From Flavobacteriaceae bacterium (GTDB taxonomy: Bacteria > Bacteroidota > Bacteroidia > Flavobacteriales > Weeksellaceae), in contig JAISSC010000193.1 of the NCBI GenBank assembly GCA_031273305.1, positions 1-24,561 of the forward strand: DNA of 24,561 bases, written 5' to 3'. Below are positions 16,300 to 22,484 of the stretch, in pieces. The position numbers and the translations under genes were made by a program. Below the pieces are notes generated by a model, which worked only from the letters and a program-made list of their open reading frames with translations, searched no databases and had not been told where the DNA came from. Numbering within the stretch: the stretch's first letter is position 1; every line of letters starts with the position of its first letter.

Positions 16300-17493
16300 T
16301 TACCTTTTTATTCCGTACAATTTCATATCCTCCCAAAACTCCGTGTAAGATTTTTCCACTACTTCCGGGTTTTCAATCTTCAGGGGAAACAATAATTGCA
16401 AAGGAACGAAACTCATTGCCATACGGTGGTCATTATAGGTTTGAATAGCCTGTCCCGATATAAATTTTTCAAAAGGTCTCACGTCTAATGTACTTTCAGT
16501 GATCTCTACCTTTCCTCCGCATTTCTCAATTTCACTCTTAAGAGCCTGCAATCGGTCGGTTTCTTTGATTCTTAAAGTTTCCAGTCCTGTTATCTTTATC
16601 GGAATATGTAGCCCGAATGCCGTCACTGCAACCGTTTGAACAATATCCGGACAGTCGTTCATATCCAGTATAATAGAATCGGGATAAATAAAATTTTTGT
16701 CTCTGGAGAGGATAACTTCCCCATTTTTAAACAAAGTATGTACCCCAAAGTAGCTTTGGTAAATATCGGCGACTTTCCTGTCTGCCTGCAAAGAATCTTC
16801 GAATAAATATTTCAGGGTAATCTTTAGGTCTTTCCCCAATGCACAGAGAGAATAATGATAAGATGCTGATGACCAGTCGCTTTCAATAATAAATTCCTGT
16901 GGTTTTATTTCTTGCAGAGGAGAAATGATAATGGTATTTTTCTCGAAAGAAGAAGAAATACCTAAATTATTCAGGATTTGAAGCGTCATATTGATATAGG
17001 GGAAAGAGGTTATTTTCCCCTCCAACCGGATGGTTAGTCCGTTTTCCAGTCGACTTCCTATCAGGCATAAGGCGGTGATATACTGGCTGCTTACATTAGC
17101 CGAAAGCCGTACAGTGTTTTTAGTCAGCCTTTTACCGTTTATTTCCAGAGGAGGATACCCTTCGTTTCCCGTATAAGAAATATCGGCTCCCAGTTCTTTC
17201 AGTGCATTTACGAGGATTTCTATCGGGCGTTCCTTCATCCGTCCGGAGCCGGTAAGAATGGTCTTTTTTCCCTCCCGGATAGAGTAAAAGGCGGTTAAAA
17301 ATCGCATGGCAGTTCCCGCATGATGAATATCTATCAATTCCTCTGTCGAAGACAGAGCCTTTTCTATTAACCGTGAATCCTGACTTTTAGAAAGGTTCTT
17401 AAGTGTAACGGGAGACCCGAATAAAGCGTTGAGCACTAACAAACGGTTGGTAATACTTTTAGAACCTGAAAGATTAATTGATATTTCCCTCAT
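16300..17493 (-). CDS. aroA: 3-phosphoshikimate 1-carboxyvinyltransferase (EPSP synthase)
   Basis: 397 residues. It joins shikimate 3-phosphate and phosphoenolpyruvate in the aromatic amino acid pathway. Signatures: SGSKSITNR at 9-17 with Lys12 for phosphate binding, HHAGTAMRFL near 58-67, SANVSSQYITAL near 132-143, the catalytic Asp region DMNDCPDIVQTVAVTAFG, LRIKETDRLQALKSEIEKCG, and YNDHRMAMSF near the end. The chain is a little shorter than the E. coli enzyme and begins almost at the phosphate loop; the ATG is one base after the stop of the upstream pyrophosphohydrolase gene, which fixes the start. Cytoplasmic. Transcribed with the upstream gene. Confidence 0.95.
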   Translation of the reverse strand: MREISINLSGSKSITNRLLVLNALFGSPVTLKNLSKSQDSRLIEKALSSTEELIDIHHAGTAMRFLTAFYSIREGKKTILTGSGRMKERPIEILVNALKELGADISYTGNEGYPPLEINGKRLTKNTVRLSANVSSQYITALCLIGSRLENGLTIRLEGKITSFPYINMTLQILNNLGISSSFEKNTIIISPLQEIKPQEFIIESDWSSASYHYSLCALGKDLKITLKYLFEDSLQADRKVADIYQSYFGVHTLFKNGEVILSRDKNFIYPDSIILDMNDCPDIVQTVAVTAFGLHIPIKITGLETLRIKETDRLQALKSEIEKCGGKVEITESTLDVRPFEKFISGQAIQTYNDHRMAMSFVPLQLLFPLKIENPEVVEKSYTEFWEDMKLYGIKR

Positions 17494-17494
17494 C

Positions 17495-17821
17495 TCACCT
17501 TAGTTTTTCATTATTTATATGCCTTTCCCTGTCGCGTTGGGTTTTTTCCTCAAGTCGTTTTTGGAAAGCCTCCTCCAGATTTATCCCTGTTTGGTTTGCA
17601 AGGCAGGTCAACACAAAAATAACATCTGCCAGTTCTCCGCCCAGGTCTTTGTTCTTATCAGATTCCTTTTCCGATTGTTCTCCGTATCTTCTTGCGATGA
17701 TTCGGGCAACCTCACCTACTTCCTCCGTGAGTTGCGCCATATTGGTCAACTCGTTGAAATAACGGACTCCGTATTCCTTTATCCAATTATCTACCTGATT
17801 CTGAATTTCTATTAAACTCAC
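17495..17821 (-). CDS. MazG-like nucleotide pyrophosphohydrolase
   Basis: 108 residues, a single all-alpha MazG/dUTPase-like domain. The metal-binding pattern is intact: EEVGE at 33-37 and ELAD at 63-66 (EExxE...ExxD), with a helical VIFVLTCLANQTG after it. Such enzymes hydrolyse (d)NTPs to monophosphates and pyrophosphate, usually for pool cleaning; the exact substrate cannot be read. The stop codon is one base before the aroA ATG, so the two genes are translationally coupled and share the promoter proposed at 17907-17936. A link to aromatic biosynthesis is not obvious; this small family is often simply co-located with housekeeping genes in Bacteroidota. Confidence 0.88.
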   Translation of the reverse strand: MSLIEIQNQVDNWIKEYGVRYFNELTNMAQLTEEVGEVARIIARRYGEQSEKESDKNKDLGGELADVIFVLTCLANQTGINLEEAFQKRLEEKTQRDRERHINNEKLR

Positions 17822-17906
17822 TTTGTTGTTCCTGTTTTTATGTTAAGGAGGATACTTATCGCTTCAATTCCCACTTATAATGAAAAAATAAGATAATCAT
17901 CAGGAA

Positions 17907-17936
17907 CAAAAATAAGAATTTTATTATATCTCCCGA
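17907..17936 (-). promoter_or_regulatory. Probable promoter of the MazG-like gene and aroA
   Basis: Minus-strand TATTTTTG (17907-17914), a perfect TAnnTTTG, with TCG in place of TTG at 17934-17936 after a 19 bp spacer. It would give a leader of about 80 nt. Confidence 0.45.
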
Positions 17937-17968
17937 CCCGCAGAGATGATTTTTTAGAATAAAGCCCG

Positions 17969-17995
17969 GTAGAGACATCCCAATTTGGGCGTCTC
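17969..17995. repeat. Palindromic repeat A, copy 2
   Basis: GTAGAGACATCCCAATTTGG followed by GCGTCTC. Two differences from copy 1 at 11748-11774. Confidence 0.8.
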
Positions 17996-18088
17996 CCACG
18001 TTGTTATTGTCAGATTCGGACGTTTTTATTCACCCATAATAATATCCCGAACGAATGTAATATATTAATAAACAATAAGTTGCGCCTC

Positions 18089-18195
18089 ATCATTGCGGGG
18101 TTGCCACGCTGCGCCCGCAATGCAGTGGAATGTGGCAATCTCATACAATTGCGAGCAAAGCGAAGCAAGGACACCACACTGCAAGCAAAGCAACC
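18089..18195. repeat. REP-like repeat B cluster
   Basis: Several units in a row: ATTGCGGGGTTGCCACGCTG, TGTGGCAATCTCATACAATT, GCGAGCAAAGCGAAGCAAGG and a partial unit ending GCAAGCAAAGCAACCC. The parts TTGCCAC and GTGGCAA form an inverted repeat. The cluster ends 13 bp from the FISUMP stop codon. Confidence 0.65.
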
Positions 18196-18208
18196 CTACA
18201 CTTACAAA

Positions 18209-19441
18209 TCAATGCTCTTTTATACAGCGCACATTCATACCGGTGCCACGACCTAAAGTCTGGTTGGTTATGGTAGAATTGCTGAATCTCATAATATGCG
18301 AGGAGGAACCGTCTGCTGTGCTGCTCCAGTACCAACCGCGTAGACCTAATCCAATGTTACCGATCCAATCCCGGAGCAATGTTGCGGGCAAAAAAAGCGT
18401 AGGAGTGTCTTCATAATCTTCATCATTAACCGGAATCGTTACTCCCGGTTTTGGAGGATATATCAACCAGCCACTAACAGTTGAGCTACCAACAGTTGTA
18501 CCGCCATCATGCCATACCCATTTATTAACTCCATTGTAGCCCTCAACAGGAATGTCGGAGATATTACCACCGCCGACTCCATTTGAAATACCTTGCCATT
18601 CCTCAATAGAGGGTACTCGAAAACCATCAGGACAAGGGTCATTAATGCCTTTGGAGGCAGGATAATTATCGTCATAATTAGGTGACTGACCGCCCCAACG
18701 TCCAAGTTTACTATTAGTACCGTCAAGCCAATCTCCTCCAAATCCTCCATATGCTGTTACAAACTTATCTCCCGCCTCAGTGTACTTATCTGCCGGGACG
18801 GTATCGGTAGACGTATCGCTCCAAACTTTCTCGTGCCCATCCGTATTACGTCCCCACTGGTATAGGTCGCCGTAGATGGTTTTAAAGTCGAATGCCTCAG
18901 CTTCATCGGCATATGAGGCAGGTACTGTGAAGTAAGGATATGCCTTTTGTTGGTTAATGGTCATAGGCGTAGCACCGAGATTATAGGTCATAAAGTCTAA
19001 CCATCCGGTAATTTCTCCGGAAGGACTATCCCTAAAAGCCAAACGACCGGTAGGAACACCGAAACCGCCGCCAATATAGTTCCATCCGGTGTCGCTCCAC
19101 ACATAGATGCCTTTGCCCTTTCCGAAAGAACTGTTGGTGTTGTAAACCATCGCACCTATAAAGGCATTTTTGGCAGCATCTAAAGCCGTTCCGCTCAAAC
19201 CGGATATACCCGGAAAACTGTCGGGAATTTCCGTCAAACTGATTAATTCCACATTCGAGAGCTGAAGTCCGCCTCTGGTGTCGGAATTAAGGCTTAGCAA
19301 TGAACCTTTTGACGGTTCCTTATCTCCGCCGATAGTTACCTGTGCATCTATGCAGGAAACTCCGAGCGTTATTGCCACAAGGGCAGGATAAATACGACCA
19401 GATACTAGTGCGTATGGGGGGGGTAAATTGCTTATAATCAA
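18209..19441 (-). CDS. FISUMP-domain exported protein, start disrupted by a C8 tract
   Basis: The open frame gives 410 residues, with a hydrophobic signal (RIYPALVAITLGVSCIDAQ, about 16-34), a linker, and a FISUMP domain (Fibrobacter succinogenes major paralogous domain) from about 185 to 410: GDLYQWGR at 191-198, CPDGFRVPSIEEW at 270-282, WYWSSTADGSS near 370 and a closing MNVRCIKEH. FISUMP proteins are exported and often surface-linked; their role is poorly known. In this frame the only start is TTG at 19441. The two ATGs upstream (19496 and 19451), which share a frame and follow a perfectly spaced promoter, are one base out of phase, the shift lying at a run of eight C (19416-19423). With seven C the ATG at 19496 would give a continuous protein of about 428 residues. 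A paralogue lies at 23672-24559. Confidence 0.8.
   Translation of the reverse strand: MIISNLPPPYALVSGRIYPALVAITLGVSCIDAQVTIGGDKEPSKGSLLSLNSDTRGGLQLSNVELISLTEIPDSFPGISGLSGTALDAAKNAFIGAMVYNTNSSFGKGKGIYVWSDTGWNYIGGGFGVPTGRLAFRDSPSGEITGWLDFMTYNLGATPMTINQQKAYPYFTVPASYADEAEAFDFKTIYGDLYQWGRNTDGHEKVWSDTSTDTVPADKYTEAGDKFVTAYGGFGGDWLDGTNSKLGRWGGQSPNYDDNYPASKGINDPCPDGFRVPSIEEWQGISNGVGGGNISDIPVEGYNGVNKWVWHDGGTTVGSSTVSGWLIYPPKPGVTIPVNDEDYEDTPTLFLPATLLRDWIGNIGLGLRGWYWSSTADGSSSHIMRFSNSTITNQTLGRGTGMNVRCIKEH
19416..19423. repeat. Homopolymer tract (G8 on plus, C8 in the coding sense)
   Basis: Eight identical bases inside the N-terminal codons of the FISUMP gene. It is the boundary at which the frame from the upstream ATGs and the frame of the FISUMP protein differ. 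Tracts of this length are typical sites of slipped-strand change. Confidence 0.85.
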
Positions 19442-19528
19442 TTAGTTGCATCACCCGCCCGAAACTGCGATAAAAAAAGTGGTATAGCTTTAACATTTTA
19501 GTAAGGTTTTTAGTTTATAATCACAATG

Positions 19529-19558
19529 TAAATATACGGCTAATTTACAATAATACAA
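19529..19558 (-). promoter_or_regulatory. Promoter of the FISUMP gene
   Basis: Minus-strand TTG (19556-19558), 19 bp, TATATTTA (19529-19536), one base from TAnnTTTG. It stands 33 bp before the ATG at 19496, supporting that ATG as the intended start. Confidence 0.6.
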
Positions 19559-19631
19559 TAGGAAAATGCTATTTATTACAAATGGGCAAAAAATATATGT
19601 ATGAATTTATCGTATTTGTGAACGGAACACA

Positions 19632-19658
19632 GTAGAGACGTCCCAATTTGGGCGTCTC
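19632..19658. repeat. Palindromic repeat A, copy 3
   Basis: GTAGAGACGTCCCAATTTGG then GCGTCTC; the arms GAGACG and CGTCTC are exact inverses. It lies 29 bp past the rocD stop, between convergently placed ends and the FISUMP promoter. A short repeat-B fragment (TTGTTGAGATTG, about 19671-19682) follows it. Confidence 0.8.
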
Positions 19659-19686
19659 TGTGCGTTATCATTGTTGAGATTGTCTA

Positions 19687-20922
19687 CTATTCAACCCCCC
19701 TGATGGTTATTTTAATTATTTCCAGACATTCTTTTAGTTGAGCTTCTGTAATAACCAGAGGAGGCGCAAAACGAATAATGTTTGTATGCGTAGGTTTAGC
19801 CAGTAATCCGCCATCTTTCAGTTTCAGGCAGATCTCCCAAGCCAGGTCTTTATATGAAGAGTTGTTAATGACAAGGGCGTTTAATAATCCCTTTCCTCGT
19901 ACGTATTCTGCAACTTTAGAGGTCTTACAAAACTCGGAAAGCTCCTCCCGAAATATGATGCCCAGCTGAAAGGCTTTTTCTGCAAGATGCTCGTCTTTAA
20001 TTACTTCCAGAGCGGAAATGGCAACGGAAGCTGCCAGAGGATTTCCCCCGAAAGTAGAACCGTGTTGTCCCGGCTTGATGCAGTTCATTATCTCGGCAGA
20101 GGAAAGCACGGCAGAAACAGGATAAACTCCTCCGGATAAGGCTTTTCCCAGAATTAAAATATCCGGATGTATATTTTCATAATCGCAGGCGAGTAATTTT
20201 CCGGTTCGGGCAATTCCGGTCTGGACTTCATCTGCGATAAAAAGTACGTTTTTAGCCTTGCATACTTCATAGCAGGCATTCAAATATCCATCATCCGGAA
20301 CATAGGCTCCGGCTTCTCCCTGTATGGGTTCCACTAAAAATCCGGCGATATTTGGGTTTTCACTCAGGACTTTTTCCAAAGCGGGTAGGTTGTTATAAGG
20401 AATTTTGATAAATCCGGGCGTGAAAGGTCCATAATGAGTATAGGCATCGGGGTCTGTTGAAAAGGAAACGATTGCAGTGGTTCTCCCGTGGAAGTTATTC
20501 TCACAAACTACGATCTGTGCCTGATCGTCGAGAATACCTTTTTTCTCATATCCCCATTTACGGCAGAGTTTTAGCGCAGTTTCCACCGCTTCGGCTCCGG
20601 TATTCATCGGGAGTACTTTTTCAAAGCCGAAATAACGGGTTACAAACTCTTCATAAATGCCAAGTTTATCGTTATAAAAAGCACGCGAAGTAAGGGTTAA
20701 TTTTTTAGCTTGTTCCAGTAAGGTGTTTATAATTTTAGGATGACAATGTCCTTGATTCACAGCGGAATAAGCCGACAGGAAATCATAATATCTTTTTCCT
20801 TCCACATCCCATACAAAAACTCCTTCTCCTCTTTCCAGAACTACCGGCAACGGATGGTAATTATGTGCTCCGTATCTGTTTTCCAGTTCCATTATGTGCA
20901 GTGGGGACAAATTTGATTCCAT
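19687..20922 (-). CDS. rocD: Ornithine aminotransferase
   Basis: 411 residues from the ATG at 20922; an in-frame ATG at 20982 would add 20 residues that look unlike the family (MITYNLKLIKFAGKITKVKI), so I prefer the internal start. It moves the delta-amino group of ornithine to 2-oxoglutarate, giving glutamate semialdehyde, the precursor of proline and glutamate. Fold-type I aminotransferase motifs: PMNTGAEAVETALKLCRKWG at 105-124, NNFHGRT at 142-148, ADEVQTGIARTG at 230-241 with Asp231, LGKALSGG with the PLP lysine 260, and HGSTFGGNPLA. No promoter is visible close to the start; the nearest is 21132-21139, upstream of a terminator hairpin, so rocD could be controlled by attenuation. Confidence 0.95.
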   Translation of the reverse strand: MESNLSPLHIMELENRYGAHNYHPLPVVLERGEGVFVWDVEGKRYYDFLSAYSAVNQGHCHPKIINTLLEQAKKLTLTSRAFYNDKLGIYEEFVTRYFGFEKVLPMNTGAEAVETALKLCRKWGYEKKGILDDQAQIVVCENNFHGRTTAIVSFSTDPDAYTHYGPFTPGFIKIPYNNLPALEKVLSENPNIAGFLVEPIQGEAGAYVPDDGYLNACYEVCKAKNVLFIADEVQTGIARTGKLLACDYENIHPDILILGKALSGGVYPVSAVLSSAEIMNCIKPGQHGSTFGGNPLAASVAISALEVIKDEHLAEKAFQLGIIFREELSEFCKTSKVAEYVRGKGLLNALVINNSSYKDLAWEICLKLKDGGLLAKPTHTNIIRFAPPLVITEAQLKECLEIIKITIRGVE

Positions 20923-21033
20923 TATCTTTACTTTTGTGATTTTTCCTGCGAATTTAATTAATTTCAGGTTATATGTTATCATTTTCTATAAAATAGGGCG
21001 ACCACAGATATACCTCCCCGATGATATTTAGAT

Positions 21034-21127
21034 AAAAAAACAGTCCATTTTTAACGAACGGACTGTTTAGTGAAATCTTTAGTATAAATTTAAACTAGTA
21101 CCCATTACCAATTTAAGTAGTACTAGT
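21034..21127 (-). ncRNA. Predicted structured RNA, unit 2 (small RNA or rocD leader)
   Basis: From the predicted start near 21127 the RNA begins with a perfect 8 bp hairpin (ACTAGTAC / GTACTAGT, genomic 21120-21127 and 21094-21101, 18 nt loop) and ends in an intrinsic terminator (21038-21068). rocD lies in the same direction, 112 bp beyond the terminator stem, and has no other visible promoter. So this may be either a small RNA or an attenuated leader. The terminator loop contains the sequence CGTTAA shared with units 3 and 4. Confidence 0.55.
21038..21068 (-). terminator. Terminator of unit 2
   Basis: AAACAGTCC (21038-21046) pairs with GGACTGTTT (21060-21068), extended inward by a wobble and two A-U pairs. 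On the minus strand the stem runs into seven T. The inner sequence TTTTTAACGAA resembles units 3 and 4. Confidence 0.8.
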
Positions 21128-21131
21128 AGGA

Positions 21132-21139
21132 CAAATATA
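21132..21139 (-). promoter_or_regulatory. -7 box of unit 2
   Basis: Minus-strand TATATTTG, a perfect TAnnTTTG. No TTG is found 17-23 bp upstream; that position falls at the end of the inverted-repeat element at 21151. Confidence 0.5.
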
Positions 21140-21243
21140 TGAAAAAAAATAATTAACCTGAGTTCGGGATAATAAATTTAAAAAAGGTTCTACTCTGTAT
21201 GGTTAAATAATTGAATTTTAAATACATAAAAGAATAATTATCG

Positions 21244-21300
21244 TTGTTGAGATTGCCGCACTCCACTACGTTGCGAGCGCAGCGTGGCAACCCCGCAAAG
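21244..21300. repeat. REP-like repeat B unit
   Basis: GTTGTTGAGATTGCCGCACT through GCGTGGCAACCCCGCAA. TTGCC(G)C and G(T)GGCAA arms form a hairpin. Sits inside the MITE-like element. Confidence 0.6.
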
Positions 21301-21334
21301 ACGACGGCATACCGGACACTATGACGTTACACTT

Positions 21335-21416
21335 TTCTACCGAGCTTGAATCCCTGACGGGATAAAATCTGGCAGGCGTAATTAAGGCATCCCATCGGGA
21401 TGTTAGCTCGGTAGAA
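21335..21416. repeat. Long inverted repeat, family C
   Basis: TTCTACCGAGCT (21335-21346) and AGCTCGGTAGAA (21405-21416) are exact inverses; between them ATCCC..GGGAT (21350-21362) and ATCCCATCGGGAT (21389-21401) make two inner hairpins. The left half, about 49 bp, recurs at 23457-23505. Confidence 0.75.
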
Positions 21417-21466
21417 TGAACAATACCCCACCCATAATAGCACGCCGTTAAGTGTGTAACATAATT

Positions 21467-21523
21467 GTTGCCATTGAGATTGCCACGCTCCTGTTTTTGC
21501 GAGGAGGTACGACGTGGCAATCT
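21467..21523. repeat. REP-like repeat B unit with perfect arms
   Basis: AGATTGCCACG (21477-21487) and CGTGGCAATCT (21513-21523) are exact inverses around GCGAGGAGGTACGA. Confidence 0.7.
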
Positions 21524-21858
21524 GTTCCGCACACATCATATTCCAATCCAAAAATTACAATGTGCTTATCCCGAACTCACGTTAATTAGGATTGATTATT
21601 TTACATAAAAAAACATATAGAGTTCAGTTTAAGATAGTTGAAGGTTAGTTGAATGACGTTGTATTCCTCCGGAATATTATTATGGGTGGCAGGAAGGGGG
21701 TGGAGGTGTTGCGATTGTATTGTATAGACACTTAATTCGGGTGTTTACAGATAGAAAGGGATAATGTTATAGTATTTGGCATGCCATGATGGAGTGAATA
21801 ATAATTATCTGAAATTCAATTAATTAAATATGTGAATTAGAACCTTTTTTTATTTCTA

Positions 21859-21877
21859 TATCCCGAACTCAGGTTAA
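21859..21877. repeat. Third copy of the element end
   Basis: TATCCCGAACTCAGGTTAA, the exact inverse of 21153-21171. With the copy at 21151 it also delimits a larger 727 bp interval, so either the element has two alternative right ends or two elements were nested. Confidence 0.7.
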
Positions 21878-21881
21878 ATAT

Positions 21882-21950
21882 AAAAAAACCAGTCCATTCT
21901 TAACGAATGGACCGCAGATAATTTAATTATAATAAAAAACTTTTATTATG
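21882..21950 (-). ncRNA. Predicted structured RNA, unit 3
   Basis: About 70 nt. A 9 bp perfect hairpin ATAATAAAA / TTTTATTAT (genomic 21941-21949 and 21929-21937, 3 nt loop) starts at the predicted transcription start, and GTCCATTC / GAATGGAC (21892-21899, 21905-21912) followed by seven U forms the terminator. No start codon with a ribosome site is present. Same architecture and terminator-loop sequence (TTAACG) as units 2 and 4. Confidence 0.6.
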
Positions 21951-21954
21951 GTGA

Positions 21955-21984
21955 CAAAAATACAAAAAAAATTATAAATACAAA
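21955..21984 (-). promoter_or_regulatory. Promoter of unit 3
   Basis: Minus-strand TTG (21982-21984), 19 bp, TATTTTTG (21955-21962). Confidence 0.65.
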
Positions 21985-22154
21985 AAAAAATTAGCAAAAA
22001 AATTAGCAAGCGCAAAATTAAGAGAAATCCACTTATAAAAAGACGGCAGCCTAATAGAATCCCGGATAAAGCACGTGGAGGAAAGCAGGTCTGACTACGC
22101 CATAGACACCTTAATCTGAGTATTTTTAGATCGTTGGGTTGGTATATACTTTAC

Positions 22155-22252
22155 GGAAAAAGACCGGTTCATTCTTAACGAAGTGAACCGGTCAGGCATA
22201 ATACAAATAAAAATTGTTCATGAGATAAAGATAGTTACAATCTTTATCCTAA
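22155..22252 (-). ncRNA. Predicted structured RNA, unit 4
   Basis: About 95 nt. Close to the predicted start is a 9 bp hairpin GATAAAGAT / ATCTTTATC (genomic 22240-22248 and 22224-22232, 7 nt loop); the 3' end is a strong terminator (22162-22193). Architecture as in units 2 and 3, and ATTCTTAACGAA in the terminator loop is shared with unit 3. No convincing reading frame. Confidence 0.6.
22162..22193 (-). terminator. Terminator of unit 4
   Basis: GACCGGTTCA (22162-22171) pairs with TGAACCGGTC (22184-22193); on the minus strand the stem is followed by CTTTTTCC. Confidence 0.8.
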
Positions 22253-22256
22253 ATTG

Positions 22257-22286
22257 CAAATGTATAATTTTTTTAAATTCCCGCAA
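22257..22286 (-). promoter_or_regulatory. Promoter of unit 4
   Basis: Minus-strand TTG (22284-22286), 19 bp, TACATTTG (22257-22264), a perfect match to consensus and spacing. Confidence 0.7.
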
Positions 22287-22307
22287 TAATATGAGGACAC
22301 TCACACA

Positions 22308-22320
22308 GGGACGTCTCTAC
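22308..22320. repeat. Half of palindromic repeat A
   Basis: GGGACGTCTCTAC, the inverse of the left arm of repeat A. The other arm is missing; the repeat stops next to the IS30 scar at 22351. Confidence 0.5.
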
Positions 22321-22350
22321 ACGGATAGCCCGACCCGCCGGAGGCACGCC

Positions 22351-22392
22351 AAAAAACAAATTGATAACTTAGCGAAATGTTGCTTTCATTAG
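22351..22392 (+). pseudogene. Scar of an IS30-type transposase 3' end
   Basis: KKQIDNLAKCCFH then TAG matches KQIFYDNLAKCCIR then TAG at 62-106, and the match continues for ten bases past the stop (TTGAATCTGC to 22402). Nothing upstream of about 22351 resembles the transposase, so only the last dozen codons and the element end survive. Confidence 0.65.
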
Positions 22393-22471
22393 TTGAATCT
22401 GCCCAAGAGATAAACAATATCCGGTGCAAAAATCGGAGGAATGTAAATTCGGATTGTTTCGGTAAAAGAAC

Positions 22472-22479
22472 TAATTTTG
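22472..22479 (+). promoter_or_regulatory. -7 box of xerD
   Basis: TAATTTTG, a perfect TAnnTTTG, with TTG at 22454-22456 after a short 15 bp spacer. It ends only 5 bp before the xerD ATG, so transcription would start at or next to the start codon. Confidence 0.5.
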
Positions 22480-22484
22480 TATGT

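Larger units (their letters stand above)
17822..18208. other. Intergenic region with promoter and repeats
   Basis: 387 bp without a gene. It holds a probable promoter for the pyrophosphohydrolase-aroA pair, one copy of palindromic repeat A and a cluster of repeat B units next to the stop of the FISUMP gene. No open frame here has protein-like sequence. Confidence 0.6.
21151..21587. mobile_element. MITE-like element with 22 bp terminal inverted repeats
   Basis: The left end AATTAACCTGAGTTCGGGAT+AA (21151-21172) and the right end (21566-21587) are inverse copies matching at 21 of 22 positions. The 437 bp between has no transposase frame; it carries two repeat-B hairpins and the long inverted repeat at 21335-21416. 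This is the form of a non-autonomous element or a decayed insertion sequence. A third copy of the end, in the same orientation as the right end, is at 21859-21877. I could not identify a clear target duplication. Confidence 0.6.
20923..22484. other. 1.56 kb region without protein genes
   Basis: Between the divergent rocD and xerD genes. It contains three promoter-hairpin-terminator units on the minus strand, a 437 bp element with terminal inverted repeats, a third copy of that terminal sequence, several repeat-B hairpins, a long inverted repeat at 21335-21416 and the scar of an IS30-type transposase. The stretch 21588-21858 and the stretch 21985-22150 show nothing I can name. Confidence 0.7.

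Noticed and set aside
18093..18416. 107-residue plus-strand frame
   Set aside because: It is made of repeat B units and the antisense of the FISUMP C-terminus.
20929..20936. Plus-strand TACTTTTG just upstream of the rocD start as a promoter
   Set aside because: No TTG at a fitting distance and no plus-strand gene or RNA follows it for more than 1 kb.
21266..21551. Two minus-strand frames of 88 and 74 residues inside the MITE-like element
   Set aside because: They translate the hairpin repeats (family C and repeat B); the protein sequence has no domain-like pattern and there is no promoter.
21725..22130. Weak direct repeat TAGACAC(C)TTAAT...GTNTTTANAGAT at about 21725 and 22103
   Set aside because: Too short and diverged to separate from chance.
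22183..22392. 69-residue plus-strand frame before xerD
   Set aside because: It is antisense to RNA unit 4 and ends in the IS30 scar; only its last dozen codons have an origin, as transposase remnant.
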